Origin: Enterovibrio paralichthyis
Lineage (GTDB): Bacteria > Pseudomonadota > Gammaproteobacteria > Enterobacterales > Vibrionaceae
Direction of reading: 5' to 3'
NCBI RefSeq assembly: GCF_019209835.1
Contig: NZ_JAHUTS010000012.1
Coordinates: 62,001 to 126,000 of the forward strand
Length of the DNA: 64,000 nucleotides
The translations under genes and the position numbers were made by a program. This document shows, piece by piece, positions 32,020 to 41,110 of this stretch (positions are counted from its first letter, which is position 1; each line of letters starts with the position of its first letter). The notes under the pieces were generated by a model that saw only the letters and a program-made list of their open reading frames with translations, was not told where the DNA came from and made no database searches.

Positions 32020-34715
32020 TAGAAGTGAATCGCTTTGATCAGGCGATCTGCAATCGCAATGGCCTGTTCACGGTTGGCGATTTGCATCTTCTGGTAGAGG
32101 TTACGGATATGGGTTTTGATGGTGGTCGGCGCCACATCCAGCTCTGAGGAGATCTGATCGTTGCTGAAACCGGAATAGATCAGCCCCAGCACCTGCCACT
32201 CCCTTAATGTCAGCGGACTGGTGCGCACCGCTTCCGGCAGACTGTCGCTTGCCAGCAGTTTTTCTACCAGGGTTTCGTCAAAATGCACCGCACGGGAAAG
32301 GTTGTTTTGGTGCATGGATTCGAGCAGCGTGCGGATCTGGTGGCGAACCAACTGGTCGACGTTGCTTTGGCGCGACAAACGGTTAAGCACAGGTTGCAGG
32401 TAGACGCGGTCAAGGTAGAAGCAGACCGTCATTCCCGTTGAGGTGGACAGGTTAATTGCTTCTGTCAGGATCACTTCCGCATCTTCCTGCTGGCCAGATT
32501 TTTCCAGCACTGCGCTCAGCAGGGTGAGGTTGCGCTGCATATCGGCAATCAGTTCCAACTCACGGCTGACCTGCAAAATGTGGGTCAGTATGGCCTGTGC
32601 TTCGTCGTAATTGCCGCAGATAAAATGGGCGCGCGCCAGGTTACGGTGCTGCAACTGCAGGAAGTGGTTGGTCGCCGTTGCGGGGGTTTCGGCGGTTTTC
32701 AGCCAAAGGGCTGCGCGCTCCTGCTCTTCGCGCATTTGCCATAACACCAGTTGCGCCATGTAAACATTGGCACGCCAGTCGAGGTGACACTCTTCCTGCT
32801 CCAGCAGCTTTTCACACTGATCCAGATGACGTTCCGCTTTGTCCAATTCACCACGCGCAAGAAAGACTTTCGCCAACGTGGTGTAGGCAGGCAGGGAGCG
32901 GGTGGTGTCGTAGTAGGACATCACATCCAGACTCTGGTTAGCCAGCGCTTCGGCTTCATCCAGACGGTTCAGCCCCCACAGCACCTGTGCGCGCAGACGC
33001 AGCATGAACTCGTGCATTGGCACTTGCTCAAGGTGGTACTGCTTCACCAGGGTTTCGGCTTTATCGAGAATTTCCAGGCCGGAATGCGGTGCGCCACGGG
33101 CGGCATCAATCTCACACTGCTGCAGCATTGCCCACAGCGCCTGATGATAAACCTCGTGCTGGCGCGCCAGCTTCTCGGTCTGTTGCATCAGGGGCAGGGC
33201 GCGGCTCAACTGGCCGAGGCAATGGTGCACTTCACCGACCACGGAGGTCGCAACAATGCGTGAATGGAAGGTGTTCGACGGCAGTTGCTCGAAGGCTCGC
33301 TCACTGAGTTCCAGTGCCCGCTCTGCATGGTTCTGGTTGATAGCCACCTGCGCCAGAAGGGCATCAAATTCACCCTGTTCAGTGCTTTTCAGGGTGATAT
33401 TACGGGCAGCCATTTCCTGCATACCCTGTTCCAGCAATTCGCCCACTTCATTGTATCGGTGCTGTGCCTGAGCCAGCCAAGCCCGCAGCAGAACCAGTGG
33501 AGGCTGGCTGTATAGCTCGTCATCACTCAGGGTTTTCAGCGCTGCACTCAACAGGCGGATATTGCCATGGTTAAACAGATACCAGCCGTGGTTAAGCAGC
33601 ACTTTTACGCGAAGGGCTGTGTCTTTGGCTTCCATGGCACAGGCGAGCGCCTGCTTCGGGTTGTTGGTGGTCAGCCATGCATTGACGGCGCGTTCACGCA
33701 GCGCATCCTCCATGCCTGGGATCAGGCGTTGGCGCTGGTGGCTGAGAAATTCACCAAACAGGTTGTGAAAGCGGTACCACTGCTCGTCGGCATCCACAGC
33801 GTTGATAAACAGGCCGTGGCGGTTGAAGTTGGTCAGGCGGGCAAGGGCATCATCCCTGCCGGTTACCATACTGACAATTTCAGGGTTGAAGCGATCCAGT
33901 ACCGAGCACTGCATCAAAAACTCGCGGCTTTCCTCATCAAGCAGGTCGAACACTTCTTCGGCCAGATAATCCCAAAGGTGGGTAAGGGTGATGGAATCTG
34001 ACAGCGTCGGGATCGCCCGGGATTGCTGCGCATTCAATGCGATAAGCTGCAGCGCTGAAGGCCAGCCTTCCACCTGCGCCCGGAATGCTCGGTTGATTTC
34101 TTCATCGGCAAGCTTGGTATTGAACTGGCTCAGGAAACGGTGGGTTTCCTCGTCATCAAACGCCAACGCTGTGTTATCTACTTCCAGCAACTGGCAACGG
34201 ACACGCAGGTTCGCAATGCCCAGAGGTGGCTGGGTGCGGGAGGTGATCACTAGCGTCAGGTTTTGCGGCATGTGCTTGATGAAATGGCTGACCGCGCTGT
34301 GAATGTCAGCATCGTCAATCAGGTGATAGTCATCCAGCACCAGGTAAGCTTTTTCCTGCCAAGGGGCAATTTCTGCAAACAGGTGGGTAAAGAGGCTTTT
34401 CAGGTTACCAAACTGGCTGCGCTGCACCATGGCTGCAGTTTTCGGGCAGCTGTCGTTGGTGGCTTTATTAAGCGCACCGATAAAGTAGTTGGCGAAGGAA
34501 AACGGGTCGTTGTCCGATTCATCAATACTGAACCAACCCACATTGTCGCAGCCGGACAGCCACTGGGCGGCCATGGTGGTTTTGCCGAAACCGGCTGGCG
34601 ATTGGAACAGCACCAAACGGTAGTGGTGTCCCTGTTCAAGTTCGGTAAGTAGTCGTGCGCGTTGGATTGACTTGTGCAGTGGGGCTGGTGTGGTCAGCTT
34701 GGACGGTATCCACAT
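32019..34715 (-). CDS. malT: Maltose regulon transcriptional activator MalT
   Basis: MalT is the ATP- and maltotriose-dependent STAND-class activator of the mal genes. At 898 residues it matches E. coli MalT (901). The N-terminus MWIPSKLTTP leads to Walker A SPAGFGKTT (39-47), then the NTPase module (LVLDDYHLIDD as Walker B), a long helical-repeat sensor region (~430-800) and a LuxR-type helix-turn-helix in the last 65 residues (LREWQVLGLIYSGFSNDQI, then TIKTHIRNLYQKM). Its targets are most probably the boxes before malK/malE, lamB and malP. Confidence 0.97.
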   Translation of the reverse strand: MWIPSKLTTPAPLHKSIQRARLLTELEQGHHYRLVLFQSPAGFGKTTMAAQWLSGCDNVGWFSIDESDNDPFSFANYFIGALNKATNDSCPKTAAMVQRSQFGNLKSLFTHLFAEIAPWQEKAYLVLDDYHLIDDADIHSAVSHFIKHMPQNLTLVITSRTQPPLGIANLRVRCQLLEVDNTALAFDDEETHRFLSQFNTKLADEEINRAFRAQVEGWPSALQLIALNAQQSRAIPTLSDSITLTHLWDYLAEEVFDLLDEESREFLMQCSVLDRFNPEIVSMVTGRDDALARLTNFNRHGLFINAVDADEQWYRFHNLFGEFLSHQRQRLIPGMEDALRERAVNAWLTTNNPKQALACAMEAKDTALRVKVLLNHGWYLFNHGNIRLLSAALKTLSDDELYSQPPLVLLRAWLAQAQHRYNEVGELLEQGMQEMAARNITLKSTEQGEFDALLAQVAINQNHAERALELSERAFEQLPSNTFHSRIVATSVVGEVHHCLGQLSRALPLMQQTEKLARQHEVYHQALWAMLQQCEIDAARGAPHSGLEILDKAETLVKQYHLEQVPMHEFMLRLRAQVLWGLNRLDEAEALANQSLDVMSYYDTTRSLPAYTTLAKVFLARGELDKAERHLDQCEKLLEQEECHLDWRANVYMAQLVLWQMREEQERAALWLKTAETPATATNHFLQLQHRNLARAHFICGNYDEAQAILTHILQVSRELELIADMQRNLTLLSAVLEKSGQQEDAEVILTEAINLSTSTGMTVCFYLDRVYLQPVLNRLSRQSNVDQLVRHQIRTLLESMHQNNLSRAVHFDETLVEKLLASDSLPEAVRTSPLTLREWQVLGLIYSGFSNDQISSELDVAPTTIKTHIRNLYQKMQIANREQAIAIADRLIKAIHF

Positions 34716-35212
34716 ATGAAAAGTACATCCTGATACGGTCTGGATGGTGCGGTGTTGCGGGGCAAATGGGCCATCCAGAGAAAATACAAACTAGATTTGC
34801 GAGCATTATCTGATAGTTGGAAAGGTGCCACACATGATGGGGATTTGAACTGGGATCTGGATCAGCAAAATGCGTCAAATGTAGAACTCGACGTCTATTT
34901 TTCCGACAGAGTCCAAAAAATAGGCCGTTAGGATGCAGTGTATTGTAACAGCGTTGATACAAACAAACGCGGGCTGAAACAGTTTCAGCCCTTAATGTGG
35001 ATACAGGAGAGAAAAGTCATCGATAAAGGGGGTGTCAGCCAATGCCAGTCCCCACTTGGGGTCATCATCTTTTTCATGTCTGAGTCTAAAGTGAGAATTC
35101 GTCATAAAGTGAGACATTTATCTTGATGGTGTGAAATCTGCGTGATATTTTGCGCGCCAATTTGGGAGCTAAATCACTTAAATCCCAATTTTTCAGCCAA
35201 GGATAATAAAGA
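34716..35212. other. malT-flp intergenic region
   Basis: This ~500-bp gap holds the malT promoter on the left and the flp promoter on the right. No convincing gene was found; a short frame at 34938-35126 has no homology that I recognise and no ribosome site. The one clear structure is the hairpin repeat at 34966-34991. AAGGA precedes flp. Confidence 0.6.
34966..34991 (+). repeat. Left hairpin repeat bracketing the Tad locus
   Basis: GGGCTGAAAC-A-GTTTCAGCCC (34971-34991) preceded by AACGC forms a 26-bp unit that matches 24 of 26 bases with 46817-46842 in the same orientation. No gene ends here, so a terminator would have no purpose in the present layout. Confidence 0.7.
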
Positions 35213-35422
35213 ATGTTGACAAAACTATTTGTAAAAGCATCCGTAGCCGCTCAAAGCTACAAAAAAAATGAAGCTGGTGTAACGGCTATCGAATACGGCC
35301 TGATCGCTGCAGCAATCGCAGGTGTTGTTGCTGTTGCTTTTGGCTCTGGTGATACCGGTATTGTTGGCGCATTGAAGGCCGCATTTGACAAGATCGCAAC
35401 TCAGCTAAGACCTACGTCTTAA
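35213..35422 (+). CDS. flp: Flp-type pilin (Tad pilus major subunit)
   Basis: This 69-residue prepilin is the structural subunit of the Tad/Flp pilus. A basic leader of 22 residues ends in Gly22; cleavage there leaves VTAIEYGLIAAAIAGV, with the conserved Glu at +5 and Tyr at +6 and the hydrophobic helix of Flp pilins. The prepilin peptidase is encoded next. AAGGA lies upstream. It is the first gene of the tad operon, separated from the next by 28 bp. Confidence 0.95.
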   Translation: MLTKLFVKASVAAQSYKKNEAGVTAIEYGLIAAAIAGVVAVAFGSGDTGIVGALKAAFDKIATQLRPTS

Positions 35423-35450
35423 GCGGTTAACAAGGATCTAAGGATCTTTA

Positions 35451-35891
35451 ATGCCGAGCCCAATTGAATGGCTGATGTCACTGTTGGCCATTCTCTTATT
35501 CCTCACTGCGGTGAGTGATTGTAAATACCGAAGAATACCCAACTCCCTTTGTATTGTTACTGCGCTGTTGTGTGGCGGCCTGATGGTTGCTAACGACCAG
35601 TGGAGCAATATGTTTCACCCCTTCGCTGTGATGGCAATCGGTGTGCTGTTGAGCCACTACCGCATTCTGGGAGGCGGAGATAGCAAACTTCTTGCTGCCT
35701 ATTCTTTGGCGATTCCCTCTAACTTTCTATCCACTACTGTCCTCATCATCGCGCTGCTGGGTGGTTTGATCAGCCTGTTTTATGTCATCCGAACAAGGTT
35801 GTTTAAAAAGCCTGCCAGAGGCATCCCGTATGGGATTGCGATAAGCCTGGGTTGTAGTTTGAGTATCCTTGCTGCCATAGGGACACCATGA
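35451..35891 (+). CDS. tadV: Prepilin peptidase TadV/CpaA (A24 family)
   Basis: This 146-residue membrane aspartic protease processes the Flp prepilin and TadE/F pseudopilins. The two catalytic aspartates are D23 (VSDCKYRRIPN) and D77 in LGGGDSKLL. Four or more hydrophobic segments are visible. It is the short form without the N-terminal methylase domain of type IV prepilin peptidases, as usual in Tad loci. Its stop overlaps the start of cpaB (ATGA). Confidence 0.92.
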   Translation: MPSPIEWLMSLLAILLFLTAVSDCKYRRIPNSLCIVTALLCGGLMVANDQWSNMFHPFAVMAIGVLLSHYRILGGGDSKLLAAYSLAIPSNFLSTTVLIIALLGGLISLFYVIRTRLFKKPARGIPYGIAISLGCSLSILAAIGTP

Positions 35892-36694
35892 AAAAAGTTG
35901 TGATTTTGAGCCTTGCTGTTGGGGCGATTTTGTTTGGCCTGTATGGCCTTGCCGGAAATCTGGCGAAAAACGCCGAAACACAATCTGCTGTAGCTGGTCA
36001 GCCTGCCCAAGAGAGCACGTTGACGGTCTGGCAACTCAATCAGCCGGTAACGCGCGGCCAGGAGGTCAAGCGTTCCCACTTCAAAGTCACCAATATGCCA
36101 AAGTCACAGGCAAACGAATTGGGTGTGAATCAGGATATGGCCCTGGACTATGAGCAAGGTGCCGTGTACGAATCCTCACTGGAAGCGGGCGCTGTCGCGT
36201 TTGCTGATGTGATGGTCAACCCCGAAGATGAGCAATATATCGACCTGATCATTGCCAAAGAGCGCGTGCCCTACGCGATTCAGGTGTCGCCTGAATCTGT
36301 GGTTGGCGGCGTGATCACGAATGGCTCTAAAGTCGATATCCTGGCGCTTTCCCTGCCAAGTGCTTTCTCGATGGATGCTTCCGAAGCGTCTACCGAAAGT
36401 AAGCGCAATATGTACGTTACGCCCGTACTCACTGGCGTAAAAGTCCTCAAAGTGGATAAACAGCTTATTCCCGGTTCCCGCAATGAAACGGGTACCACGG
36501 AAGTGAACCTCATCCTGGAACTCACCCGCAAGCAAGTCGCAACACTTACCGTTGCAAAACGAATCTCAGAAATTGAAGTACACAAATCGATTGGTGAATA
36601 CCAAAAGGCTGACTTACACGCCGATGCCGGAGACGTGTTGAGCAACTTTAAATCGGTTGTCGAATACCGCGCAGAGTCAGTAACGATTAATTAA
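35888..36694 (+). CDS. cpaB: Flp pilus assembly protein CpaB/RcpC
   Basis: This 268-residue protein has one N-terminal membrane anchor (VVILSLAVGAILFGLYGLAG), a SAF-type domain (LNQPVTRGQEVKRSHFKV, then the RVPYAIQVSPESVVGGVITNGSKVDIL region) and a C-terminal part typical of RcpC/CpaB. It is thought to work with the secretin in the periplasm. It overlaps tadV by 4 bp and is followed by the secretin. Confidence 0.9.
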   Translation: MKKVVILSLAVGAILFGLYGLAGNLAKNAETQSAVAGQPAQESTLTVWQLNQPVTRGQEVKRSHFKVTNMPKSQANELGVNQDMALDYEQGAVYESSLEAGAVAFADVMVNPEDEQYIDLIIAKERVPYAIQVSPESVVGGVITNGSKVDILALSLPSAFSMDASEASTESKRNMYVTPVLTGVKVLKVDKQLIPGSRNETGTTEVNLILELTRKQVATLTVAKRISEIEVHKSIGEYQKADLHADAGDVLSNFKSVVEYRAESVTIN

Positions 36695-36712
36695 TCACGG
36701 GTGTGCCTTTCC

Positions 36713-38050
36713 ATGAAACGCTTTTCTTTCATCGCTCCGCGTCTGTGGCTGCTGTTGATCAGTCTATGTGTCGCAACCGCGGCGCACGCGCAGCGTATTA
36801 CCAATCTCGATCAAGGCGGGATGACCACGGTTACAGTGAACGAGGATATCGAATCCGTCTTTATCTCTGATCCAAACATTGCCGACTACCAGGTTATCGA
36901 CAAGCGCAAAGTCGTTATTTTCGGCAAGAGCGTCGGTAATGTTTCGTTCGCTGTTTACGGCAGCGGTGGTGACACACTCGCAACCCGCAAAATCTGGGTA
37001 AACAAATCATTCGACGTCATCTCGCAGCAAATCCAGCTTCTTTACCCGCAAGCCCAGGTGTCCGTCACCAATATCGGTGACAAGGTCGTCCTGTCGGGTT
37101 TTGTCGCAACCGAAAAAGAAAAAGATCAGATCAATCAACTGGTCGGCACCTTGCTGGAAAAAGAAAAGCAAGAGTTCAAGGTGAACTGGACGGGCGGTGA
37201 AGAAGAGTACGAACTGGAGTTTATGAAGCGTTTTCACTATGACGGCATCGTGAACAACATTGAAGTCGTCGTGGCGAAACAGGTCAACGTTAAGCTCACC
37301 GTTGCGGAAGTATCTCACTCATTCCTTGAAGAGTTCGGCATCAAATTTGGCAGCTCAGGTCAAGGCACCGGGGTGTTTGTCGACCAACTGACCAATTTCA
37401 GCGTCTCAGACATTGTGTCTGTGATCACGGCGATGGGGAATGACACGGTCGGCCAGGTGCTGGCTGAACCAAATCTTTCCGTTATTTCAGGTGAAACTGC
37501 CAGCTTTCTGGTGGGTGGTGAATTGCCTGTGGTGAGTGTTATCGATGGCGCCACCAATGTGGATTACAAAGAGTTTGGTATCCGGCTCGATGTCATGGCG
37601 AAGGTGCTGAGAGACGACCAAATCATGCTGTCACTCATGCCTGAAGTCAGCTCGCTGGATGCCCAATACACCAACAGCGCTTACGACCTGCCTGCATTAA
37701 AAACGCGCCGTGCAAGAACGACAGTCCAGTTGGGCGATGGCAAAAGCTTTGTGCTGGGTGGCTTGATGAGTACCGAAGACAAAGAGTCACTGAGCAAGAT
37801 CCCGCTTGTCGGCGACATCCCGCTTCTGGGGGCACTGTTCAGAAACACAGAAACAGTCCGCTCGAAAACCGAACTTATTATCGTCGCAACGGTGAACCTT
37901 GTTCAGCCGGTAGAGCCGACGTCAATTCAACTGCCGACAATGAAGAAAACCGCCACGATGGAGCGCTTCTTCCACATTGAAAAAGGCTACGAAACCGCAA
38001 CCGAAAAATGGGTTGAGGAAATCATGGCAACCGGAGGATTCAAACTGTGA
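36713..38050 (+). CDS. rcpA: Tad pilus outer-membrane secretin RcpA/CpaC
   Basis: RcpA forms the outer-membrane ring through which the pilus leaves. It has a signal peptide (MKRFSFIAPRLW to AAHAQ), an N-terminal pilus-assembly domain (VTVNEDIESVFISDPNIADYQ), a BON-like segment (VSVTNIGDKVVLSGFV) and the C-terminal secretin domain. That domain includes VLAEPNLSVISGETASFLVGGELP and VPLVGDIPLLGALFR-like motifs, here KIPLVGDIPLLG. ATG at 36713 is preferred to GTG at 36701. About 445 residues is normal for the family. Confidence 0.94.
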   Translation: MKRFSFIAPRLWLLLISLCVATAAHAQRITNLDQGGMTTVTVNEDIESVFISDPNIADYQVIDKRKVVIFGKSVGNVSFAVYGSGGDTLATRKIWVNKSFDVISQQIQLLYPQAQVSVTNIGDKVVLSGFVATEKEKDQINQLVGTLLEKEKQEFKVNWTGGEEEYELEFMKRFHYDGIVNNIEVVVAKQVNVKLTVAEVSHSFLEEFGIKFGSSGQGTGVFVDQLTNFSVSDIVSVITAMGNDTVGQVLAEPNLSVISGETASFLVGGELPVVSVIDGATNVDYKEFGIRLDVMAKVLRDDQIMLSLMPEVSSLDAQYTNSAYDLPALKTRRARTTVQLGDGKSFVLGGLMSTEDKESLSKIPLVGDIPLLGALFRNTETVRSKTELIIVATVNLVQPVEPTSIQLPTMKKTATMERFFHIEKGYETATEKWVEEIMATGGFKL

Positions 38051-38568
38051 TTGGCATTTCTTCCAGACTGGCCGTTAAACATCTCACCACATTGCTGATG
38101 CTTGGCGTATTGGCCGGTTGCTCTGAACGGGTTGTTGAACGTCAGGGTGCGGACATTACCTTGGTGCCAGTGACGCAAACCCTGACGCTTTCCGTACCGG
38201 GTCGCAGCCTTGAAGGGGCTGAAAAAGAAATCGAGCAGTTCATTCAGCAAAATTTCGCCTCGATTGAAGCCAAAGGCGTTTCGGTGGCATGGAGCGGGTC
38301 TCAAGGCAAGAAACTGTTCGCCCATGCAAAACAGTATGCGGCGCAATTTGGACTCCGTCCTGACACGTTTGATGTACAGCAAACGTCATTAGCCGAAAGC
38401 GAAAGCATTCGTTTTGTGCTGACTGAATACAAAGTGGTTGCGCCGGTTTGCAGCTACCAGCAAGTGGGCAAATTTGGCTGGAATGAATCCAGCTGCTTCA
38501 CAGATTCAGCGCGTTGGCAGTCAATGGTCAACCCAGAAAAAATGCTTCCAGGCAAGTTCTACAAGTAA
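38047..38568 (+). CDS. RcpB/CpaD-like pilus lipoprotein
   Basis: This 173-residue lipoprotein has a signal ending LAGC (C25). The C-terminal part, with a Cys followed by WQSMVNPEKMLPG, resembles the end of CpaD proteins, and its place after the secretin is that of RcpB/CpaD. It probably assists the secretin. The start is GTG at 38047, overlapping the rcpA stop, with GGAGGA eight bases upstream. Family assignment rests on position and the short C-terminal motif. Confidence 0.72.
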   Translation: MIGISSRLAVKHLTTLLMLGVLAGCSERVVERQGADITLVPVTQTLTLSVPGRSLEGAEKEIEQFIQQNFASIEAKGVSVAWSGSQGKKLFAHAKQYAAQFGLRPDTFDVQQTSLAESESIRFVLTEYKVVAPVCSYQQVGKFGWNESSCFTDSARWQSMVNPEKMLPGKFYK

Positions 38569-38597
38569 CGCATCCTCTCGAACTATCAGGTATTTAA

Positions 38598-39830
38598 ATG
38601 TTTGATCTTGTTGATATCTTAAAGAGCCGGACCGAAGAAAAAGCCGTGGCAGAAGAGCTGATCACGACGGTTCTGTTCCACCAAACACAAGAGTGTGTGG
38701 ATTTGGTCGAAGAGGCGTTCCGTTTTGAAGGCCTTGTTGCGCCTTCAATGCTGGAAAACACCGATGCGAATATTCGCCAGCACGTGCGTGACTCCCACAT
38801 TGAAGTGGTGATTGTAGAAGCGAACCGAAGCGCCAATGTGTCCAAACACATGGAGCGTATCAGCCATCTGCTGCCAAACGATGCCTCTGTGATTGTTATC
38901 GGTAGTGAAGATTCGATCTCAACCATCCGAAACCTGAAAGCGATGGGCTTTTATTACGTCTTCTGGCCAATTCCAAAACAAGAGCTGATTGACTTCGTCC
39001 GTAACGTAGACAACAACCGCAAGCACAAAAGCGGCTTGGGTAAAGATCGCGAAGCGAAAAGGGTCGCGATTTGGGGCTCGAAGGGTGGCGTTGGCGCTAC
39101 CATCATGACCTCGGAGATCGCGCTAAAGCTTTCCAGCAAGCGCAACAGTTCATGCCTGATCATTGACCACGATTTTCGTGGTGGAAACATGGATATTTGC
39201 CTGTTTTTGCAAAAACACCAGAAGAAAACCGTCACCCGAAGCTCAATCACGGCGAGTGCTGATGCGACGTATGCCGCGAGCATGGTGAAGAAGCTGTCCA
39301 ACATGGCAGCGCTGTTGTCACTGGAATCGGATGAGCTGAATGAATTGGAGATGAAGGAATACATCCGTTCATTGGCGGATAAGCTGGCGGGCCAGTATAA
39401 CTTTATTCTTGAAGACCTTTCCCGCTCGACCAACTCCAAAGCGGATCTGGAATATATCTCCCGCTACTCAGACATCATATTGATCGTGATTGAGCCGACG
39501 GTGTCGAGCTTACGCGAAGCCAAACGCGCACAGAAATATATTGAAGCGCAGAACTCGCATGCCCGTGTCGTTAACGTGCTGAACTACACCATGCCAGAGA
39601 ATGCCGCGACCATTACCGAATCTGATATCAAAGATTACCTCGGCCATGCGCCCGATGTTATCTGCCCGTTCGAGCCAAAGATGGGCAAGATGATTCTGGA
39701 TAGAACGCACATGTTCCAGGCTCAGCTGCCGTTTGGCCGTAGCGTCTTTAACATCACCCAGCTTTTGCTCGGCCTTGAAGAGCAGAAAGGGGCTTCCTTT
39801 ATCCAACGTTTACTGAAAAGGGGTAAATGA
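38598..39830 (+). CDS. tadZ: Tad pilus localisation ATPase TadZ/CpaE (MinD/ParA-like)
   Basis: TadZ positions the Tad machine at the pole in other bacteria. The 410-residue protein has an N-terminal receiver-like domain (residues ~20-130) without the full phospho-acceptor pattern. A MinD-like ATPase follows, with deviant Walker A KGGVGAT from Lys162 and the switch segment IIDHDFRGGNMD. The canonical GKT is replaced by GAT, as in several CpaE/TadZ proteins, so ATP hydrolysis may be weak. It overlaps tadA by 4 bp. Confidence 0.92.
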   Translation: MFDLVDILKSRTEEKAVAEELITTVLFHQTQECVDLVEEAFRFEGLVAPSMLENTDANIRQHVRDSHIEVVIVEANRSANVSKHMERISHLLPNDASVIVIGSEDSISTIRNLKAMGFYYVFWPIPKQELIDFVRNVDNNRKHKSGLGKDREAKRVAIWGSKGGVGATIMTSEIALKLSSKRNSSCLIIDHDFRGGNMDICLFLQKHQKKTVTRSSITASADATYAASMVKKLSNMAALLSLESDELNELEMKEYIRSLADKLAGQYNFILEDLSRSTNSKADLEYISRYSDIILIVIEPTVSSLREAKRAQKYIEAQNSHARVVNVLNYTMPENAATITESDIKDYLGHAPDVICPFEPKMGKMILDRTHMFQAQLPFGRSVFNITQLLLGLEEQKGASFIQRLLKRGK

Positions 39831-41110
39831 TGGATATGACGAAAAAGGGGTTTGCGCAGATCCGGGCGCAGATTTTTGAAGCCCTGGATGCCGATGCCGT
39901 CAAGACGCTTTCCAAGAGTGCCCTGTCCCAGCAGTTAGCCAATGCCGTCGATATGCTGGTGGAGAAGTTTGGGCTGTCTGTGTCTGCCCTGATGCGGGCT
40001 GAATATGTTCAGAGTCTGGTTGACGAGCTTCATGGCCTGGGCCCGCTGCAGTCACTGATGGACGATGACACCATCAGTGACATCATGATCAACGGGCATG
40101 AAAAGGTATTTATTGAGCGCAACGGTATTGTTGAGCAGACCAATGCCATGTTCATTGATGAAGCCCAACTGCTTCAAATCGCCAAACGCATTGCCAGCCG
40201 TGTTGGACGCAGAGTGGATGAATCCTCTCCGACCTGTGATGCGCGTTTGGAAGATGGCAGCCGGGTGAATATCGTCATTCCGCCTATCGCGATTGATGGT
40301 ACGTCGATCTCGATCCGTAAATTTAAAAAGCAATCTATCAACTTCTCGCAGCTGGTTGATTTTGGCGCTTTGAGCCCGGAAATGGCCAAAGTGTTGATGA
40401 TTGCTGCGCGCTGCCGACTCAACATCCTGATTTCCGGTGGTACGGGCTCAGGCAAAACCACCATGCTCAATGCGCTTTCTCAGTTTATCTCTGAAAAAGA
40501 GCGGATTGTGACCATCGAAGATGCCGCAGAACTCAGGTTGCTTCAGCCGCATGTTGTGCGTCTGGAAACCCGCACCGCAGGTATTGAAGGTAATGGCCAA
40601 ATTACCCAGCGAGACCTTGTGATTAACGCCCTTCGTATGCGTCCTGATCGCATTGTGGTCGGTGAGTGTCGTGGTGCGGAAGCGTTTGAAATGCTGCAGG
40701 CCATGAACACTGGCCACGATGGTTCAATGTCAACGCTGCACGCCAATACGCCGCGTGATGCATTAGCCAGGGTCGAGGCAATGGTGATGATGGCGACCAG
40801 CAGCTTACCCCTGACGGCGATTCGCCGCAGCATTGTGAGTGCGGTTGATATCATCATTCAGATCAACCGCTTACATGACGGAAGCCGTAAGGTGATGAGT
40901 GTTGCAGAGGTGGTTGGCCTTGAAGGTGACAATGTAGTTCTGGAAGAGATCTTCCGGTTCCAGCCGTCATCCATTCAGGAAAATGGAAAAGTAAACGGCA
41001 AGTATGTCACCGCAGGCTTGATGCACCGTTCTGTCCTGGCTGAAAAAGCACGCTTCTTTGGCCTTGAGCAACAACTGAGTGAGGTGTTCAAAGTCGGAGA
41101 GCTGGCATGA
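39827..41110 (+). CDS. tadA: Tad pilus motor ATPase TadA/CpaF
   Basis: TadA is the hexameric secretion ATPase that drives pilus assembly and probably retraction. The 427-residue protein shows Walker A GGTGSGKT (204-211), the Asp box IVTIEDAAEL, Walker B RMRPDRIVVGECRG and the His box MSTLHANTPRDALAR. The N-terminal ~150 residues are the usual PilB/GspE-like docking domain. It overlaps both tadZ and tadB by 4 bp, indicating translational coupling. Confidence 0.96.
   Translation: MMDMTKKGFAQIRAQIFEALDADAVKTLSKSALSQQLANAVDMLVEKFGLSVSALMRAEYVQSLVDELHGLGPLQSLMDDDTISDIMINGHEKVFIERNGIVEQTNAMFIDEAQLLQIAKRIASRVGRRVDESSPTCDARLEDGSRVNIVIPPIAIDGTSISIRKFKKQSINFSQLVDFGALSPEMAKVLMIAARCRLNILISGGTGSGKTTMLNALSQFISEKERIVTIEDAAELRLLQPHVVRLETRTAGIEGNGQITQRDLVINALRMRPDRIVVGECRGAEAFEMLQAMNTGHDGSMSTLHANTPRDALARVEAMVMMATSSLPLTAIRRSIVSAVDIIIQINRLHDGSRKVMSVAEVVGLEGDNVVLEEIFRFQPSSIQENGKVNGKYVTAGLMHRSVLAEKARFFGLEQQLSEVFKVGELA

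Noticed and set aside
34938..35126. 62-codon frame between malT and flp
   Set aside because: It reads through the hairpin repeat, has no ribosome site and no resemblance to known proteins.
35134..35152. Possible sigma-54 promoter before flp (TGG-N10-GC spacing)
   Set aside because: Spacing fits but the bases around both elements match poorly; too weak to call.
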